A stretch of DNA of 64,000 nucleotides. It comes from Heliomarina baculiformis (GTDB lineage: Bacteria; Pseudomonadota; Alphaproteobacteria; Rhodobacterales; Rhodobacteraceae). The notes under the pieces are model-generated. The model made no database searches and was not told the DNA's origin. It was given only the letters and a program-made list of their open reading frames with translations. The DNA is taken from the NCBI RefSeq assembly GCF_019966545.1, contig NZ_JAIMIC010000002.1, positions 186,001 through 250,000 of the forward strand, written 5' to 3'. Shown one piece after another: positions 45,142 through 54,134 of this stretch. Within the stretch, counting starts at the first letter, position 1, and every line of letters starts with the position of its first letter. The translations under genes and the position numbers were made by a program.

Positions 45142-46461
45142 TCAGACCGCTTCGAGGTAGCTGATCCAGTGTCGTTCGGGCGGAGTTTCTGCGAAACGCG
45201 CCAATTCCTGCCGCTTGGTCATCACGAGGTTCTGGATCATCGCCGTGGGCAGGATACGCGCCATCAGCGGGTCATTCTCGATCCGGTCGATGGCCTCGCC
45301 CCATGTCGCGGCAACGCGCGGGACGCCGGTTTTCTCATAGGCGTTGCCGGTGATGGGGGCGGGCGGTTCGATGCCGTCCTCGATTCCGGTCAGCGCCGCG
45401 CCCAGCGCGGTTGCGAGCATCAGGTAGGGGTTGATGTCGCCCCCGGCGACGCGATGTTCGATCCTGCGGGCAGAGGGCGATCCGCCGGGAATCCGGATGG
45501 CCGCCGTGCGGTTTTCATAGGCCCAGACCGCGCTGACCGGTGCATGGGCGCCGGGCACCAGTCGGTCATAGGAGTTTCCGTTCGGCGCAAAGATCAGCGT
45601 GCTCGACGGCATCGCGGCAAGACAACCCGCAACTGCATGGCGCAGCGTATCGGTGCCGCGTGGCCCGCCATCGTCGAAAATGTTCTGCCCGTCCTTGTCC
45701 ACGACCGAGAAATGGACATGCATCCCGTTACCTGCATCGTCCGCATAGGGTTTCGCCATGAAGGTCGCGGCGAATCCGTGTTTGCGTGCGAGGCCTTTGA
45801 CCAAGGCCTTGAAGAGCCACGCATCGTCAGCCGCCCGCATCGCGTCCTGATGGACGAGGTTGACTTCGAACTGGCCAAGACCGGTTTCTGAGATCACCGT
45901 ATCCGCCGGAATGCCCATCTGGTTGCAGGCCTCGTAGAGCGCGGTGAAATATTCATCAAAGGCGTCAAGCTGGCGGACCGAGAGGATGGCGCTGGAATAG
46001 ACCGGGCGACCCGTGACGGGGTTTGTCGGTGCTTCGGGAAGGGAGCCCTTGTCGTCGATCAGGGTAAATTCCATCTCGGTCGCGGCAATGGCGGTCCAGC
46101 CGCGCGCCGCGTAGCGGTCGACCACCTGTTGCAGCGCGTGGCGGGGATCTCCGAAGAACGGGTCGCCTTTGTCGGTATACATTGCCATTGGCACCAGCGC
46201 CGAGGCCGTCGCCAGCCATGGCATCGGAACCGCACCGCGATCGGTTGGCAGCAAGACGCCGTCGGCGTCGCCGCTGTCGAAAACCAGCGGGCTGTCTTTG
46301 ATGTCAGACCCCCAGAGATCCACGTTCAGCACCGAAAGCGGCATGCGGACGACGCCCTCGGCAAGCTTGTCGGCATAAGAGCCGGGTACGCGTTTGCCCC
46401 GCATCTGCCCATTCAGATCGCTGGCGGCTACTCGGAAAGTCGGGAATGTCCTGAGGTCCAC
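45142..46461 (-). CDS. Glutamine synthetase-family gamma-glutamyl-amine ligase (PuuA-like) 2
   Basis: 439 residues, the second glutamine-synthetase homologue. Catalytic parts: AATEMEFTLIDD, ETGLGQFEVNLVHQ, HVHFSVVDKDG and INPYLMLATALGAAL. It resembles PuuA more than GlnA: no adenylylation site, shorter N-terminus. The gene starts the cluster, with a 14-bp palindrome 69 bp upstream. It lies 62 bp from the amidotransferase gene. Confidence 0.85.
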   Translation of the reverse strand: MDLRTFPTFRVAASDLNGQMRGKRVPGSYADKLAEGVVRMPLSVLNVDLWGSDIKDSPLVFDSGDADGVLLPTDRGAVPMPWLATASALVPMAMYTDKGDPFFGDPRHALQQVVDRYAARGWTAIAATEMEFTLIDDKGSLPEAPTNPVTGRPVYSSAILSVRQLDAFDEYFTALYEACNQMGIPADTVISETGLGQFEVNLVHQDAMRAADDAWLFKALVKGLARKHGFAATFMAKPYADDAGNGMHVHFSVVDKDGQNIFDDGGPRGTDTLRHAVAGCLAAMPSSTLIFAPNGNSYDRLVPGAHAPVSAVWAYENRTAAIRIPGGSPSARRIEHRVAGGDINPYLMLATALGAALTGIEDGIEPPAPITGNAYEKTGVPRVAATWGEAIDRIENDPLMARILPTAMIQNLVMTKRQELARFAETPPERHWISYLEAV

Positions 46462-46529
46462 GGAAAGACTCTTTTTGTTCGAATTATGCTTTCCCCTTGT
46501 TTAGCGGAGGATCTTACGAGTGTCACCGA

Positions 46530-46543
46530 AATTTGATCAAATT
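46530..46543. promoter_or_regulatory. 14-bp perfect palindrome upstream of glutamine synthetase gene
   Basis: AATTTGATCAAATT is a perfect palindrome in the divergent region between the glutamine-synthetase cluster and the hypothetical gene. A weaker copy precedes the amidotransferase gene. It probably is a regulator's operator for the amine module; the regulator is not identified. Confidence 0.5.
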
Positions 46544-46745
46544 ATTTACGCAGATGATTTCCCGCGCCGGAAAGGCTGAAAAACAATCACAAATGCCACG
46601 CGTCTGACATATTCTTGTCGGCCGTCAGCCCCAGTTTGCGGCGAGGTTCCTCGGCGTAATCCGACCTGGGATGTCCTGCCGCTGTTTAGGTGACGCGGCT
46701 GCGTGAGGCCTTTGTGTCAGTGGTAAGCGTTAAACGGGATCTGGC

Positions 46746-47453
46746 ATGGCTTATCAATTCAATGGTTTTGGCAACAAGGGCGAGGCGCCGTCCCGGCAGC
46801 CTGACGATGCCGCAGCTGCCGCAAGCGAGAAACCAAAACCGCATGTGCAGCGCATCGCCAGCTCCGCTCAGGCGAAACCGCGAACGAACCGGTCGCACAG
46901 GAGCCAGAGCAAGCCGCAGCAAGACAGGGTAGAACAGGACGAACCCCGGGTTGAGCGGATGGAACGGGTAAAAGTCAGCCGTCGACCCGAAGCTGCCGCT
47001 GTCTCGGCTGAGCCAAATCCGCGCATGACATTGATCATCGAGCCTGAAGGCGAGGTCAGGCGACCCCGTTATGAAAGCGTCTCTCAATCCGCGCGGAATT
47101 GGGTTTTTCCGGTGACCGCCGGCGTGGCCGTTTTTCTGATCGTGCCTTTGTGGGTTTACCCTGCGGTGCTCATGCTGATCGGTACAGTGCTGGGGTGTGC
47201 CTACCTTTACTTTGGCCCGGACAGGATGAAGGAAATCGCCAGTAATCGTTTCGCCCGGTTGGAACGCAGGCATCCCGCTAAGGCCGAAAGGCTGCGCCAG
47301 ATTGCGCGACAGGGGCGCGAGCGCGTTTCGGAATTTGCACAGCACTTGCCAAAGTCTTGGGCGGAACGGCTGGCCGATCTTGGGTTTGACGATGAAAAAC
47401 CGGCATTCGGCGACGATGAATTTATCGATCCGATGCTCGACCGACGGGTGTGA
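46746..47453 (+). CDS. Conserved membrane protein, unknown
   Basis: 235 residues. The first 110 are basic, Pro/Gln/Arg-rich and probably disordered. A double hydrophobic segment follows (WVFPVTAGVAVFLIVPLWVY and AVLMLIGTVLGCAYLYFG, about 119-157). The C-terminal 75 residues are charged and helical, ending in an acidic patch. It resembles conserved Rhodobacteraceae proteins of unknown function. It is convergent with the ABC permease gene, 15 bp apart, and divergent from the amine cluster. Confidence 0.7.
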   Translation: MAYQFNGFGNKGEAPSRQPDDAAAAASEKPKPHVQRIASSAQAKPRTNRSHRSQSKPQQDRVEQDEPRVERMERVKVSRRPEAAAVSAEPNPRMTLIIEPEGEVRRPRYESVSQSARNWVFPVTAGVAVFLIVPLWVYPAVLMLIGTVLGCAYLYFGPDRMKEIASNRFARLERRHPAKAERLRQIARQGRERVSEFAQHLPKSWAERLADLGFDDEKPAFGDDEFIDPMLDRRV

Positions 47454-47468
47454 GCTTTTTCGACCGTT

Positions 47469-48278
47469 CTAGCGCAGCAGGTTTGGCCGGAACTTGAACT
47501 TGGCCCGGGCCTCGCCCGGAAGATGTTGGTTCAGGCGCCGGTTGATAAGGCCGAAAACGCCTACGATTACCAGCGTGAACAGGATGAAATAGCCCGCCAG
47601 AATGGGGTAGGGGACAAAAGGATTAAAGGTCTTGTCCGCAAAGTAGCTGGCGTAATAGAGCGCATCTCCGCGTTGCTGCCATGCCGGGAAGCCGGAGAAA
47701 AAGACAAGCGTGGTGGCGTGAAAGAGAAAAATCGCCTCGTTCGTATAGGCGGGCCAAGCCAATCGTAGCATCGTCGGCCAGATGATCCGCTTGAAGCGCG
47801 TCCACCCGGTCAGACCATAGGCATCAGCCGCCTCGACATCGCCCTTGGGCACAGAGCGGAGTGCGCCGTAAAAGATCTCTCCGGAATAGGCGGCGGTATT
47901 CAGGAACAGGACAATCAGCGCACCAAGCCAGGCAGCGGTGAAGGGATCAAAAAATTCGATGTTACTCTTCAGGTTCAAAAATAAAAAATATGCAAAGAAG
48001 AACTGGATGAAGAGCGGCGAGCCCCGGAACAGAAAGATGAACCATTCCGCAGGTTTGCGCAGCCACGGGTTCTGCGCACCCTTGGCCACGGCAAGCCCGG
48101 TCGCAAGGAAGAACCCGATGACCAGGGCAAAGATGCCGAAATAGATGTTCCAGATCATGCCCGAGCCGATAAGGACGACCTGTTCGCACAGGGTAAAATC
48201 ACTTCTGGGCAAAAGGCGCTCGCCGATGCCGATGCTGCGCAGCGCGTAGTCCTGTATGGTTTGCAGGCAGGCGCTCAT
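47469..48278 (-). CDS. Polar amino acid ABC transporter permease (HisM-like)
   Basis: 269 residues, five or six membrane helices. The EAA loop is EAADAYGLTGWTRFKRIIWP, the site of contact with the ATPase. It is the last gene of an ATPase-binding protein-permease-permease operon, starting within the stop of the first permease gene (4 bp overlap). The family (HAAT, HisM/OccM) imports basic amino acids, opines or glutamate/glutamine; substrate not determined. Confidence 0.88.
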   Translation of the reverse strand: MSACLQTIQDYALRSIGIGERLLPRSDFTLCEQVVLIGSGMIWNIYFGIFALVIGFFLATGLAVAKGAQNPWLRKPAEWFIFLFRGSPLFIQFFFAYFLFLNLKSNIEFFDPFTAAWLGALIVLFLNTAAYSGEIFYGALRSVPKGDVEAADAYGLTGWTRFKRIIWPTMLRLAWPAYTNEAIFLFHATTLVFFSGFPAWQQRGDALYYASYFADKTFNPFVPYPILAGYFILFTLVIVGVFGLINRRLNQHLPGEARAKFKFRPNLLR

Positions 48279-49159
48279 GAGGCGGCCCTCCGCTGGGCTT
48301 CGCCGCCGGTAGTGGCCTGCCCGTGCGTCAGCCGGAGCATCAGTTTTTCAAGCGCGATTTCAGAGACTTTCGTGAAGGCGAGATAGAACACCAGCAGGGC
48401 AAGAAAGTACCACATACGCCAGTCGCCATGCGGGTAATCCGTAAAGCGCGAGGTCTTGGTGCCGCCGAGTTCCCGTGCCCAGTAGACGATATCCTCGATC
48501 CCCAGCAGGAAAAGCAGGGGCGTGGCCTTGATCAGCACCATCCAAAGGTTTGAAAGACCCGGCAGAGCGTAAACCCACATCTGCGGGACCAGTACGCGCC
48601 AAAAGGTCTGGCGCTGTGACATGCCATAGGCTGCAGCGGTCTCGAGCTGGGCATGCGGTACGGCCCGCATGCCGCCGAACAGGACGTTGGCGGCGAAGGC
48701 ACCGAAAACGATGGCAAAAGTGATGACAGCCAGCGCGAAACCGTAGGTTTCGTGGATCCATTCCGGCGCGCTGCCAGCGGGCAGCTTGGCAGCCTGACAG
48801 ACGATGAAATCATTGCCTTGTCTGATCGGCATGTCCCAGTCGGGGCACAGTGTCTTGTGGCGCAGCCACTCGAGTGCCTGATCAAGGGCGATGACGAAGA
48901 AAAGGAAAAACGCGATGTCGGGCACGCCCCGCACGATGGCGATATAGGTCTTGCCGAACCAGCGCAGCGGTCCGAAACCCGACCGTGCCGCCATTGCTCC
49001 AAGAAACCCGAAGCCAAGCGCAACCGGCGCTGTCACGGCCAAAAGGCCCAGCACTTTGAGAAAAGCCATGTAGAATGACATGTGGACGCCGGTGGTCAGA
49101 TAACAAGACAGCCATGCCAGCGTTTCAAGCGAGTCGGGATCGACGCAATAGGAAAACAT
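48275..49159 (-). CDS. Polar amino acid ABC transporter permease (HisQ-like)
   Basis: 294 residues, longer than typical HisQ because of a 70-residue periplasmic-side insert (WLRHKTLCPDWDMPIRQGND and following, with two Cys) between helices. The EAA-like loop is ETAAAYGMSQRQTFWRVLVP. It overlaps the next permease by 4 bp and is separated by 96 bp and a hairpin from the binding-protein gene. It pairs with the HisM-like protein to form the channel. Confidence 0.87.
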   Translation of the reverse strand: MFSYCVDPDSLETLAWLSCYLTTGVHMSFYMAFLKVLGLLAVTAPVALGFGFLGAMAARSGFGPLRWFGKTYIAIVRGVPDIAFFLFFVIALDQALEWLRHKTLCPDWDMPIRQGNDFIVCQAAKLPAGSAPEWIHETYGFALAVITFAIVFGAFAANVLFGGMRAVPHAQLETAAAYGMSQRQTFWRVLVPQMWVYALPGLSNLWMVLIKATPLLFLLGIEDIVYWARELGGTKTSRFTDYPHGDWRMWYFLALLVFYLAFTKVSEIALEKLMLRLTHGQATTGGEAQRRAAS

Positions 49160-49218
49160 GCGGGTCCGTTCAGTGGCGCGGGCGGCATTTTACGACCTGC
49201 GCCCCGCGTTGAGAGAAA

Positions 49219-49241
49219 CGGCCCGCCGAAAGGGCGGGCCG
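49219..49241 (-). terminator. Intercistronic hairpin after binding-protein gene
   Basis: CGGCCCGCC and GGCGGGCCG pair around a GAAAG loop, 15 bp after the binding-protein stop and 60 bp before the permease start. It has no long U-run. Such hairpins commonly raise the amount of binding-protein mRNA relative to permeases. Confidence 0.65.
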
Positions 49242-49255
49242 CATTGAGGTCGGGA

Positions 49256-49984
49256 TCAGTAGGTGCCGACGCCTTCGCCGAACCACTTGTCCAGCAATGC
49301 ATTCAGGCTGCCGTCTTCCTTCATCGACGTGATCGCCGCGTCGAACTTGTCACGCAGTTCGGTATCGCTTTCGCGCAGGCCCATGCCCACGCCACCGCCA
49401 AGAGGTACGCCTTCACCCACGAAGGTCAGCTCGCCGCCCGATTCCTCGACCAGCGGGAGGAGGTAGTCGTAATCGGCAAAAACCGCATCCGCTTCGCCGT
49501 TGCGCACGGCTGCGATGGTTTCTTCGGGGGTAGCGAATTCAACCAGCGTTGCGCCGCTTTCCGCGACATAGCCTGCCTGAATCGTTGCGGTCTGGGCCGA
49601 GACGATGCCGCCTTCGAGATCAACGTCATCGGACAGCGCAACATAGGCGGATTCGGTGGGCGGATAGTAATCCTGCGTAAAGTCGATCACCTCGTCACGC
49701 TCGTCCGTGATGCTCATGCCGGCCATGATGGTGTCGTAGTTGCTCGACACGAGGTTCGGAATGATCGAATCCCAGTCGTTCTTGACCCATTCGCAGGTCA
49801 GCTCGGCGCGGGTGCAGAGTTCGTCGCCCAGTTCGCGCTCGAACCCGTCGACTTCGCCCGAGTCATTGATGAAGTTGTACGGAGGGTAGGCGCCCTCGGT
49901 GCCCATGCGGATCGTCTTGTCTTGGGCAAAGGCCGACCCCGCGACGATGGCGAGTGCCGCCGTGGTTAAAATCAGAGATTTCAT
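49256..49984 (-). CDS. Periplasmic amino acid-binding protein
   Basis: 242 residues with a Sec signal peptide (to about 20, ending AFA). SBP family 3 (HisJ/ArgT-like): MGTEGAYPPYNFINDSGEVDGFE near the N-terminus, then DWDSIIPNLVSSNYDTIMAG and FTQDYYPPTES. The mature protein is acidic, which suits basic ligands such as arginine or ornithine, though this is inference. It is the second gene of the operon after the ATPase. Confidence 0.9.
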   Translation of the reverse strand: MKSLILTTAALAIVAGSAFAQDKTIRMGTEGAYPPYNFINDSGEVDGFERELGDELCTRAELTCEWVKNDWDSIIPNLVSSNYDTIMAGMSITDERDEVIDFTQDYYPPTESAYVALSDDVDLEGGIVSAQTATIQAGYVAESGATLVEFATPEETIAAVRNGEADAVFADYDYLLPLVEESGGELTFVGEGVPLGGGVGMGLRESDTELRDKFDAAITSMKEDGSLNALLDKWFGEGVGTY

Positions 49985-50012
49985 GATAGTTACTCCCTTG
50001 GTTTTATTTTGA

Positions 50013-50789
<777 letters not shown>

Positions 50790-50968
50790 GGGGCGTCCGG
50801 TTTTGCTGAATTTCGCCGTAGTAGGAGTTAATTCCGCACGTATTGCAATCGTGAATTCAGATAGGCAAGGGGCAAGAGGGGGCAATTGACGGTAGGGAAT
50901 GCCCGAAAATTAATCTCATTCCCGTATTTCGGTCGGGTCGTTCCGCCGGGCCGCGCCCGAGCTGGCGA

Positions 50969-51703
50969 TCACGCCCCGATAGTTTGCGGAGTCGGGACGG
51001 AAAGATAGTCGGCGGTTTCTATACGGACCAAACCGCGCAGATGCAGGGCCTTGCGATCCTGTTCGTTCAGATTGGCGATGGCGGATGCGACAGCCTCGGC
51101 GATCGGGGCAGGGTCTCTGTCTTGGGCGGTGATGTAGGGCAGGCCGGGGGTCGGCTTTGTTTTCGCGATGACCTTGAGCTGTGCCGCCAACGGATCATGT
51201 TCGCAGAGCAAAAGCCACGTCACGGCATCGATCCCGGCAATATCGGCGCGCCCCTCGGCCACCGCGTGAAGCGAAAGGCGATGTCCGCCGGTCGGAACCA
51301 TTTCTGAAAACCGCAGGCCTTTCAGGAAATGGAGCGGTCCGGCCCAGCCGGATTGAGACATGTCCTCGTTATAGGCAAAACGGGCGCCGTCGAAATCCTG
51401 CGGCGTGTCGCGAAGATCGTCCGCCCGTGCAACGATCACCGATTGGTAATATCCCGGCGGACAGTCGGGCAAACCGAAATCAGGCGTCCCGATCAGGTTT
51501 ACCTTGTCGTACAGTCGTGTCCGGTAAGGCATCCCGCAGGTCTGGCCCAGCAACAGGTCGGGCGATTGCCACATATCCCAGTAGTCCAGATCGCGGGACA
51601 GGTTCTCTGGGCCATAGCCAAGCCGGGCGCGGATTTCCTGCCAATAGCGGTCGTTGGCTTGTTGGATTTCCGGCATGTCATACATGCCAAGCATCGCTAT
51701 CAT
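50969..51703 (-). CDS. PhnD-like periplasmic-binding-fold protein without signal peptide
   Basis: 244 residues. PhnD/transferrin-like family: LLLGQTCGMPYR and GRADIAGIDAVTWLLL are the usual segments of phosphate/phosphonate-type binding proteins. The N-terminus (MIAMLGMYDMPEIQQANDRYW) has no signal peptide, so a cytoplasmic or differently exported role is possible. Its start overlaps the stop of the TerB-like gene (ATGA). No ABC permease accompanies it, so it is an orphan. Confidence 0.8.
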   Translation of the reverse strand: MIAMLGMYDMPEIQQANDRYWQEIRARLGYGPENLSRDLDYWDMWQSPDLLLGQTCGMPYRTRLYDKVNLIGTPDFGLPDCPPGYYQSVIVARADDLRDTPQDFDGARFAYNEDMSQSGWAGPLHFLKGLRFSEMVPTGGHRLSLHAVAEGRADIAGIDAVTWLLLCEHDPLAAQLKVIAKTKPTPGLPYITAQDRDPAPIAEAVASAIANLNEQDRKALHLRGLVRIETADYLSVPTPQTIGA

Positions 51704-52146
51704 CTGGTCTCGGCTTTTTGGCGGGCCAGCGCGCTGTCGCGGTCGGTGACACCCAGAAGGTTGGCCGTCAGCCGCATAAGTGCGTTTTCAGCATCGGCCC
51801 TGTCGCCATCGGCGAGAACCACCTGCCACATAGCCTCGACCACGCCGCGTCGGCTGTCATAGGGCACCGCATCCTTGATGGCGCGGGTAAAGCGCACCGT
51901 GTCCGGTGCGCCTGATTCCACTTCTTCCGCTTCCTTGCGGAGGTTTTCCGCTTCGGACTTGCTCAACCCGTAACGGGCCTCGGTTATGCGGTCGATCTGG
52001 GCGATTTCCGCCGGCGCGTACTCATTGTCCGACCGGGCGATACGAACCAGAAGGGCGGTCAATGCCAGCCGGGCATCGCCATCGTTCATCGGTTCTGGGT
52101 CATTCGCCGTAAGGCGATTTATCAAATCTGCAAACATATCCTGCAT
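51700..52146 (-). CDS. TerB-like protein 2
   Basis: 148 residues from the ATG at 52146; a TTG four codons earlier is possible. All-helical TerB fold, with DARLALTALLVRIARSDNEYAPAEIAQIDRI as first helices and MWQVVLADGD as the last repeat. Asp/Glu-rich loops may bind metal. Related to TerB-like protein 1, which ends 55 bp upstream, and clearly a tandem duplication followed by divergence. The family is linked to tellurite or stress responses, but most members are uncharacterised. Confidence 0.82.
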   Translation of the reverse strand: MQDMFADLINRLTANDPEPMNDGDARLALTALLVRIARSDNEYAPAEIAQIDRITEARYGLSKSEAENLRKEAEEVESGAPDTVRFTRAIKDAVPYDSRRGVVEAMWQVVLADGDRADAENALMRLTANLLGVTDRDSALARQKAETR

Positions 52147-52201
52147 ATAGGCCGCCAAACCGGGCTGGCCAAGGCAAATTGCGCAGCCTTCACGAAGGCG
52201 C

Positions 52202-52660
52202 TTAATCCTCTTCTGGGGAGGATTTCCTGGCGATCACCTTGTCGCGCGCCGCATCGCTGTCGGCGCGCGACAATCCCATCGCCTTGCGCGCATCTTCGAC
52301 GATTTTCAACTCGCCCGGGTTTTGCGCGCCGTCTGCCATGACGACTTCCCAGAGCGCGTCCAGTGCGGCGAGCCGTTCGGACAGTTCCGTGGTCTCGCGG
52401 ATCAACTGACCAAAGGTGTCGGTCTCAGGCGCCGCCGCGTGCAGCTTTTCGCAGGTTGCCCTGACCTTGGCGGCCTCGATCGCGTCGTGCTTGTAAAGCC
52501 GTTGAAGAATGCGGTCGATCAGCCGGATCTCTTCCATCTTGTAGTCGCGATCCGACTGCGCGACCCGGACCAGCAGCGCGCCAAGGGCAAGCTCGGCATC
52601 GGGGTCGGGCAATTTCGGCGGCGATTTGGGGCGAAAGGCCTGAAACAGGTTGCTAAGCAT
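52202..52660 (-). CDS. TerB-like protein 1
   Basis: 152 residues, TerB fold: DAELALGALLVRVAQSDRDYKMEEIRLIDRI aligns by eye with the same helices in TerB-like protein 2, and DALWEVVMADGAQNPGELKI repeats the acidic loop. It is the second gene of a run with DUF1330 upstream (40 bp) and TerB-like protein 2 downstream. A role in tellurite resistance is not supported by other ter genes. Confidence 0.83.
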   Translation of the reverse strand: MLSNLFQAFRPKSPPKLPDPDAELALGALLVRVAQSDRDYKMEEIRLIDRILQRLYKHDAIEAAKVRATCEKLHAAAPETDTFGQLIRETTELSERLAALDALWEVVMADGAQNPGELKIVEDARKAMGLSRADSDAARDKVIARKSSPEED

Positions 52661-52700
52661 GTTACATCTGAGCTCCGCAAAGATGGTTCAACGTCGAGTC

Positions 52701-52994
52701 CTATCCGTCATAGCCGGGCAAAATGCTGAGATCGCCGGTGGAAACCGGGTCCCGCAGGGCCTTGGCCGCCTGATAGCCGGGGCTGTTATAACAGGCCAGA
52801 GCCGTTTCGTAGCTGTCAAATTCGATGACGACGGTCCTTGCGCGGGATTTGCCCTCTGGCTGTTCGCCCTCGCCGCCCCGAACGAGGAAGCGCGCGCCAT
52901 ATTCGGCGAAGGGTGCCGCATTCGCTTCGATATATTTCTTGTAGGTTTCCATGTCATCGACGTCGACATGGGCGATCCAGTACCCCTTGGGCAT
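52701..52994 (-). CDS. DUF1330 family protein
   Basis: 97 residues from the ATG at 52994. DUF1330 dimeric alpha/beta-barrel-like fold: KGYWIAHVDVDDMETYKKYI, then RTVVIEFDSYETALACYNSPGYQAAKALR. Function is unknown in the family. It probably leads the run with the two TerB-like genes and the PhnD-like gene on the minus strand, and is divergent from the dipeptidase gene. Confidence 0.88.
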   Translation of the reverse strand: MPKGYWIAHVDVDDMETYKKYIEANAAPFAEYGARFLVRGGEGEQPEGKSRARTVVIEFDSYETALACYNSPGYQAAKALRDPVSTGDLSILPGYDG

Positions 52995-53090
52995 GTGTAG
53001 TCTCCTGATTTTGAGGCAGGGTCGCAAAGCGCCTCGCAAAACTCAACGGTTGCCATTGCGGCTGCGGAAAAATCTGTGCAACGTCCCGCC

Positions 53091-54134
53091 ATGGCAACAC
53101 ATATTTTCGACGGTCACAACGATACGCTGACATTGCTGGCCGGGCTCAAGGTATCCGATCCCGTGGCACAATTCGTCAAGGGAACGCACGGACATATCGA
53201 TGTTCCCAAGGCGCAGGAGGGCGGGTTCGCAGGTGGGTTCTTTGCCATCTGGGTACGCTCTCCCGGGCCGGGCGGTTTCTCGCTCAACGACCTCAAGCCG
53301 CCTTACGATGTGCCGCTGCCAAAGATGGTCGACCAGGCCGAGGCGTGGGAAATCGTCGAGCGGTCGGCGAATATTCTTCAGGCGCTCGACAAGGCCGGCG
53401 CGGTCCGGATCTGCCGCACGGTGGACGAGATCGAAGCCGCAAGGGCAGACGGTGTGATCGCCGCGATCATGCATGTCGAGGGCGCCGAAGCGATTGGCCC
53501 GGAATTGAGCGAACTGGACCGTCTTTACGATATGGGGCTGCGGTCGCTGGGTCCCGTCTGGTCGCGAGAGACCATTTTCGGTCATGGCGTGCCGTTCCGC
53601 TACCCGTCCGACGGGGATATTGGTGTCGGCCTGACCGAGGCGGGCAAGGCGCTTGTCGCGCGCAGCAACGAGCTGAAGATACTGATCGACCTCAGCCATC
53701 TGAATGCGGCCGGTATTGCCGATGTTGCGAAGATTTCCGATGCGCCACTGGTCGCGACCCATTCCAACGCATGGGCGGTCAGCCCCCATGCCCGCAACCT
53801 GACTGATCCTCAACTACAGCTAATTGCAGACAGTGGTGGGGTGGTCGGGTTGAATTTCGAATGCAGCTTTATGCGTCCCGATGGTGTGCCGAATGTGGAT
53901 ACCCCCCGCGCGGATGCCATGGCGCAGCTCGACTATTTGCTCGACAAACTGGGCGAGGACGGGGTCACGCTTGGGTCTGATTACGATGGCTGCAAGCCGC
54001 CGCAATGGCTGAACCGGGCGGACAAGCTGCCGAACCTTGTCCGGGCGATGGAGCAGCATGGCTATGCACCGGAGCGGATCGAAAAAATCTGCTGGGGCAA
54101 CTGGATGCGGGTACTGCGCGAGACGTGGGGTTAG
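53091..54134 (+). CDS. Membrane dipeptidase (M19 family)
   Basis: 347 residues from the ATG at 53091; a GTG five codons earlier also fits. Renal dipeptidase-like TIM barrel: FDGHNDTLTLL (first zinc ligands), MHVEGAEAI (Glu bridging the metals), LIDLSHLN, and a late GSDYDG. It cleaves dipeptides, in some members D,L- or beta-lactam substrates. No signal peptide, so likely cytoplasmic. It is convergent with the NicO-type transporter gene, sharing 4 bp. Confidence 0.9.
   Translation: MATHIFDGHNDTLTLLAGLKVSDPVAQFVKGTHGHIDVPKAQEGGFAGGFFAIWVRSPGPGGFSLNDLKPPYDVPLPKMVDQAEAWEIVERSANILQALDKAGAVRICRTVDEIEAARADGVIAAIMHVEGAEAIGPELSELDRLYDMGLRSLGPVWSRETIFGHGVPFRYPSDGDIGVGLTEAGKALVARSNELKILIDLSHLNAAGIADVAKISDAPLVATHSNAWAVSPHARNLTDPQLQLIADSGGVVGLNFECSFMRPDGVPNVDTPRADAMAQLDYLLDKLGEDGVTLGSDYDGCKPPQWLNRADKLPNLVRAMEQHGYAPERIEKICWGNWMRVLRETWG

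Noticed and set aside
51700-52660. Tellurite-resistance operon
   Set aside because: Only TerB-like genes are present; TerC, TerD, TerE and TerZ are missing.
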